DNA of 36,181 nucleotides from Methanobrevibacter ruminantium (GTDB lineage: Archaea; Methanobacteriota; Methanobacteria; Methanobacteriales; Methanobacteriaceae). The DNA lies in assembly GCF_016294135.1 (NCBI RefSeq), contig NZ_JAEDCO010000016.1, positions 1-36,181 of the forward strand, read 5' to 3'. The notes beneath the pieces are model-generated. The model did no database searches and had not been told where the DNA came from. It was given only the letters and a program-made list of their open reading frames with translations. The position numbers were made by a program, and so were the translations under genes. The stretch's first letter is position 1. Every line of letters starts with the position of its first letter. Below, piece after piece: positions 34,561 to 36,181 of this stretch.

Positions 34561-35466
34561 CCAATTATGAATGTCTTCAGATTTTCCATATACTGCATCG
34601 AAGTATTTTTCTTGTAATTCTTTAGTTACAGGGCCTCTTGATCCAATACCAATTTGTCTGTTGTCAATTGCACGGATTGGAGTAACTTCTGCTGCACTTC
34701 CAGTGAAGAACACTTCGTCAGCTAAGTATAATCTTTCTCTTGAGATGGTTTCTTCAGAAACTTCATATCCTAAGTCTTTTGCAATGGTCATGATACTGTC
34801 TCTGGTAATTCCTCTAAGGATGGAGGAACCTAAATCTGGAGTGATGATTTTACCATTTTCTACGATGAAAATGTTTTCTCCACTACCTTCTGCAACATGT
34901 CCGTGATAATCTAATTGAATAGCTTCATCGTATCCATGTTCTCCTGCTTCCAAGTTAGCAAGCTGGGAGTTCATGTAGTTAGCTGCAGCTTTTGCAAGTA
35001 CAGGTAAGGTACCTGGTGCTGGTTTTCTCCAAGTGGAAATGCCGATGTTTGCACCTTGTTCCATTTCCTCTTCTCCAATGTATGCTCCCCATTCCCATAC
35101 AGCAATGGTTGTATTTACAGGACAGTTTAATGGGTTTACACCTAATTCACCAAATCCTCTGTAGGTAATTGGTCTGATGTAACAGCTTTTTAAGTTGTTT
35201 TCCTTAATGGTTTCTATGATTGCATCACAGATTTCTTCTTGAGTAAATGGAATTTCCATTTTGTAAATTTTAGCGGAATCAAATAATCTTTGTACGTGTT
35301 CTTTTAAACGGAATACAGCAGGTCCATTTTCAGTTTCATAACATCTTATACCTTCGAATACTGCAGTCCCATAGTGGACTACGTGGGAGAGAACGCTGAT
35401 TTTAGCATCTTTTAATGCTACAAATTCTCCATCCATCCAAACTTTTAAATTTTCATCAAATGCCAT
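34543..35466 (-). CDS. ilvE: Branched-chain amino acid aminotransferase
   Basis: A 307-residue class IV PLP enzyme, last step of valine, isoleucine and leucine synthesis. K159 in VLAKAAANYMNS is the PLP lysine, and YDEAIQLDYHGHVAEGSGENIFIV with SILRGITRDSIMTIA holds the phosphate-binding and substrate residues. The N-terminus (KVWMDGEFV, SHVVHYGTAVFEGIRCYET) and VFFTGSAAEVTPIRAID are typical. GGTGA precedes the ATG. It faces away from the tRNA genes and precedes uppP. Confidence 0.97.
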   Translation of the reverse strand: MAFDENLKVWMDGEFVALKDAKISVLSHVVHYGTAVFEGIRCYETENGPAVFRLKEHVQRLFDSAKIYKMEIPFTQEEICDAIIETIKENNLKSCYIRPITYRGFGELGVNPLNCPVNTTIAVWEWGAYIGEEEMEQGANIGISTWRKPAPGTLPVLAKAAANYMNSQLANLEAGEHGYDEAIQLDYHGHVAEGSGENIFIVENGKIITPDLGSSILRGITRDSIMTIAKDLGYEVSEETISRERLYLADEVFFTGSAAEVTPIRAIDNRQIGIGSRGPVTKELQEKYFDAVYGKSEDIHNWLTYVE

Positions 35467-35730
35467 TTTTTCACCTTTTGTTTTTTAAAAGTATTTATTC
35501 AATGTCAAATTTTGTGTTAATGTAGTTAATTTAAGGGATTGTTTTATTTAATCAGCTATTTGGCCGATTAATAGTTTTTAAAAAATAATTCCTTTATTAG
35601 TTATTTATTTCTTATATTTTAAATATATTGCTTATTATAAAGATTTTCCATAAGATATTTTTGTTTTTTATTCATTTTTCGCTTATTTTTTCAAAATTCA
35701 TTAATGATTTTTATTTCAAATCTTTTCCAT
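35467..35730. promoter_or_regulatory. ilvE upstream region
   Basis: Part of the 308-bp gap between ilvE and the tRNA genes. TTAATC (35548-35553) and GATTAA (35566-35571) are inverted, with a further GC/GC pair inside, about 82 nt upstream of ilvE and near the likely transcription start; a TATA-like block (about 35610-35630, minus strand) lies further up. Nothing else is recognisable. Confidence 0.3.
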
Positions 35731-35745
35731 CGAAAGTTTTAAATA
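35731..35745 (+). promoter_or_regulatory. BRE/TATA promoter of the first tRNA-Val
   Basis: CGAAAG followed by TTTTAAATA is a good archaeal BRE plus TATA box, 30-44 nt upstream of the mature tRNA 5' end, so the transcript would start just before the tRNA. The same GAAAGTT start is seen at the argS promoter. Confidence 0.6.
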
Positions 35746-35774
35746 AGATGTTAACAATACTTATTATGTAGTAT

Positions 35775-35846
35775 GGTTCCGTGGTCTAGGGGTATGATAT
35801 CTCGCTTACAACGAGAGGATCACGAGTTCGAATCTCGTCGGAACCA
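35775..35846 (+). tRNA. tRNA-Val (anticodon UAC), copy 1
   Basis: A 72-nt tRNA. Acceptor arms GGTTCCG and CGGAACC pair fully. The anticodon stem TCTCG/CGAGA holds the loop CTTACAA with anticodon TAC, which reads GUA and related Val codons. The T-arm ACGAG-TTCGAAT-CTCGT is canonical. The discriminator is A; CCA is not encoded. No intron. Confidence 0.96.
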
Positions 35847-35851
35847 CTCTC

Positions 35852-35912
35852 CAGCGTTTTGAGTATTACTCAAAACCCTGACCAAAATTTTTTCATTTTT
35901 TGAAAAAATTTT
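35852..35912 (+). repeat. Double hairpin element after tRNA-Val copy 1
   Basis: GTTTTGAGT (35856-35864), loop ATT, ACTCAAAAC (35868-35876), with outer CAG/CTG pairs, is followed by a second hairpin AAAATTTTTTC (35884-35894) with GAAAAAATTTT (35902-35912). The first hairpin has the same frame (CCAGCG-TTTT...AAAAC...TGACCAAAA) as those after ilvN and argS. Confidence 0.6.
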
Positions 35913-35972
35913 CTTTTGACTTTATTTTTTGAATTAATTTTTTTAAAAACTTTAATTCTATTTTTTTGCAAT

Positions 35973-36044
35973 GGTTCCGTGGTCTAGGGGTATGATATCT
36001 CGCTTACAACGAGAGGATCACGAGTTCGAATCTCGTCGGAACCA
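35973..36044 (+). tRNA. tRNA-Val (anticodon UAC), copy 2
   Basis: Identical over all 72 nt to copy 1, 126 bp downstream. A weaker TATA-like TTTTAAAAA lies about 30 nt upstream, so it may have its own promoter or be cut from a common precursor. The remaining 137 bp to the window end hold no recognisable gene. Confidence 0.96.
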
Positions 36045-36181
36045 CTTATCAACTTTTTTTATTTTGAAGTTTTTTATCATCCATTTCTTTTTAATTAGCT
36101 ATTTTTAGTTCTCATTCATATGTTCGTTAATGATGGAATAATTATTTTTTTTAAAAAACTTATTTTAAAAATCAGATAAAA

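Noticed and set aside
35775..36044. Integration site (attL/attR) formed by the duplicated tRNA-Val
   Set aside because: Both copies are full length and only 126 bp apart, and no integrase or phage gene is present in the window.
1..36181. CRISPR array, insertion sequence, or prophage
   Set aside because: No regularly spaced repeats, transposase, or phage structural genes were found on either strand.

Overview
The window is AT-rich, and its gene content points to a methanogenic archaeon of the Methanobacteriales, most likely a Methanobrevibacter-type gut or rumen species. The evidence is a fused Fae-Hps enzyme, methanogenesis marker protein 12, an archaeal-type ThrRS with a DTD-like editing domain, an archaeal Sec11-type signal peptidase, a TrmB regulator, BRE/TATA-type promoters and GGTG/GGAG ribosome sites. 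The genus is inferred from general similarity; no search was run.

Region 1 (1-8.4 kb, all minus strand except one gene): a polysaccharide-type flippase, an iron-sulfur flavoprotein, a coiled-coil protein of unknown role (plus strand), a small zinc-ribbon protein, fae-hps, thrS, and then a complete barnase-type RNase lipoprotein (7962-8420) followed 39 bp later by its barstar-type inhibitor (7620-7922).

Region 2 (8.4-17.9 kb): a MurG-like glycosyltransferase, a prephenate dehydrogenase gene (tyrA) with three apparent single-base losses, and a TrmB regulator divergent from a hybrid-cluster protein (hcp) and a cupin. Then come ilvD, an aldo/keto-reductase-like ferredoxin-fusion protein that lacks the usual catalytic Tyr and Lys, and a DUF3795-type gene with one extra T.

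Region 3 (18-33.4 kb) looks like an old methanobacterial backbone of signal peptidase, argS, argF, purD, ilvB, ilvN, ilvC and marker 12. From memory, Methanothermobacter has a closely similar order. Here it is interrupted by a Vut-type transporter plus a TPR gene, by an unknown acidic helical protein, and by a marR-MATE efflux pair that separates ilvBN from ilvC.

Region 4 (33.6-36.2 kb): uppP and ilvE on the minus strand, then two identical tRNA-Val(UAC) genes.

How the genes work together: ilvB/N, ilvC, ilvD and ilvE supply the four steps to valine and the shared steps of isoleucine, although they lie in separate transcription units within 21 kb. Flippase, MurG-like enzyme and UppP are all plausible parts of lipid-linked cell-wall precursor handling. 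Hcp, the iron-sulfur flavoprotein and the ferredoxin-fused reductase fit redox or stress functions of a strict anaerobe.

The most unusual non-coding feature is a recurrent 3'-end design. At least ten genes end inside a hairpin that contains their own stop codon, and most of these hairpins are followed directly by a U-tract. A second class of compound hairpin element follows argS, ilvN and the first tRNA-Val. Several promoter regions (trmB/hcp, ilvD, argS, marR/ilvC) carry clear inverted repeats that could be operators.
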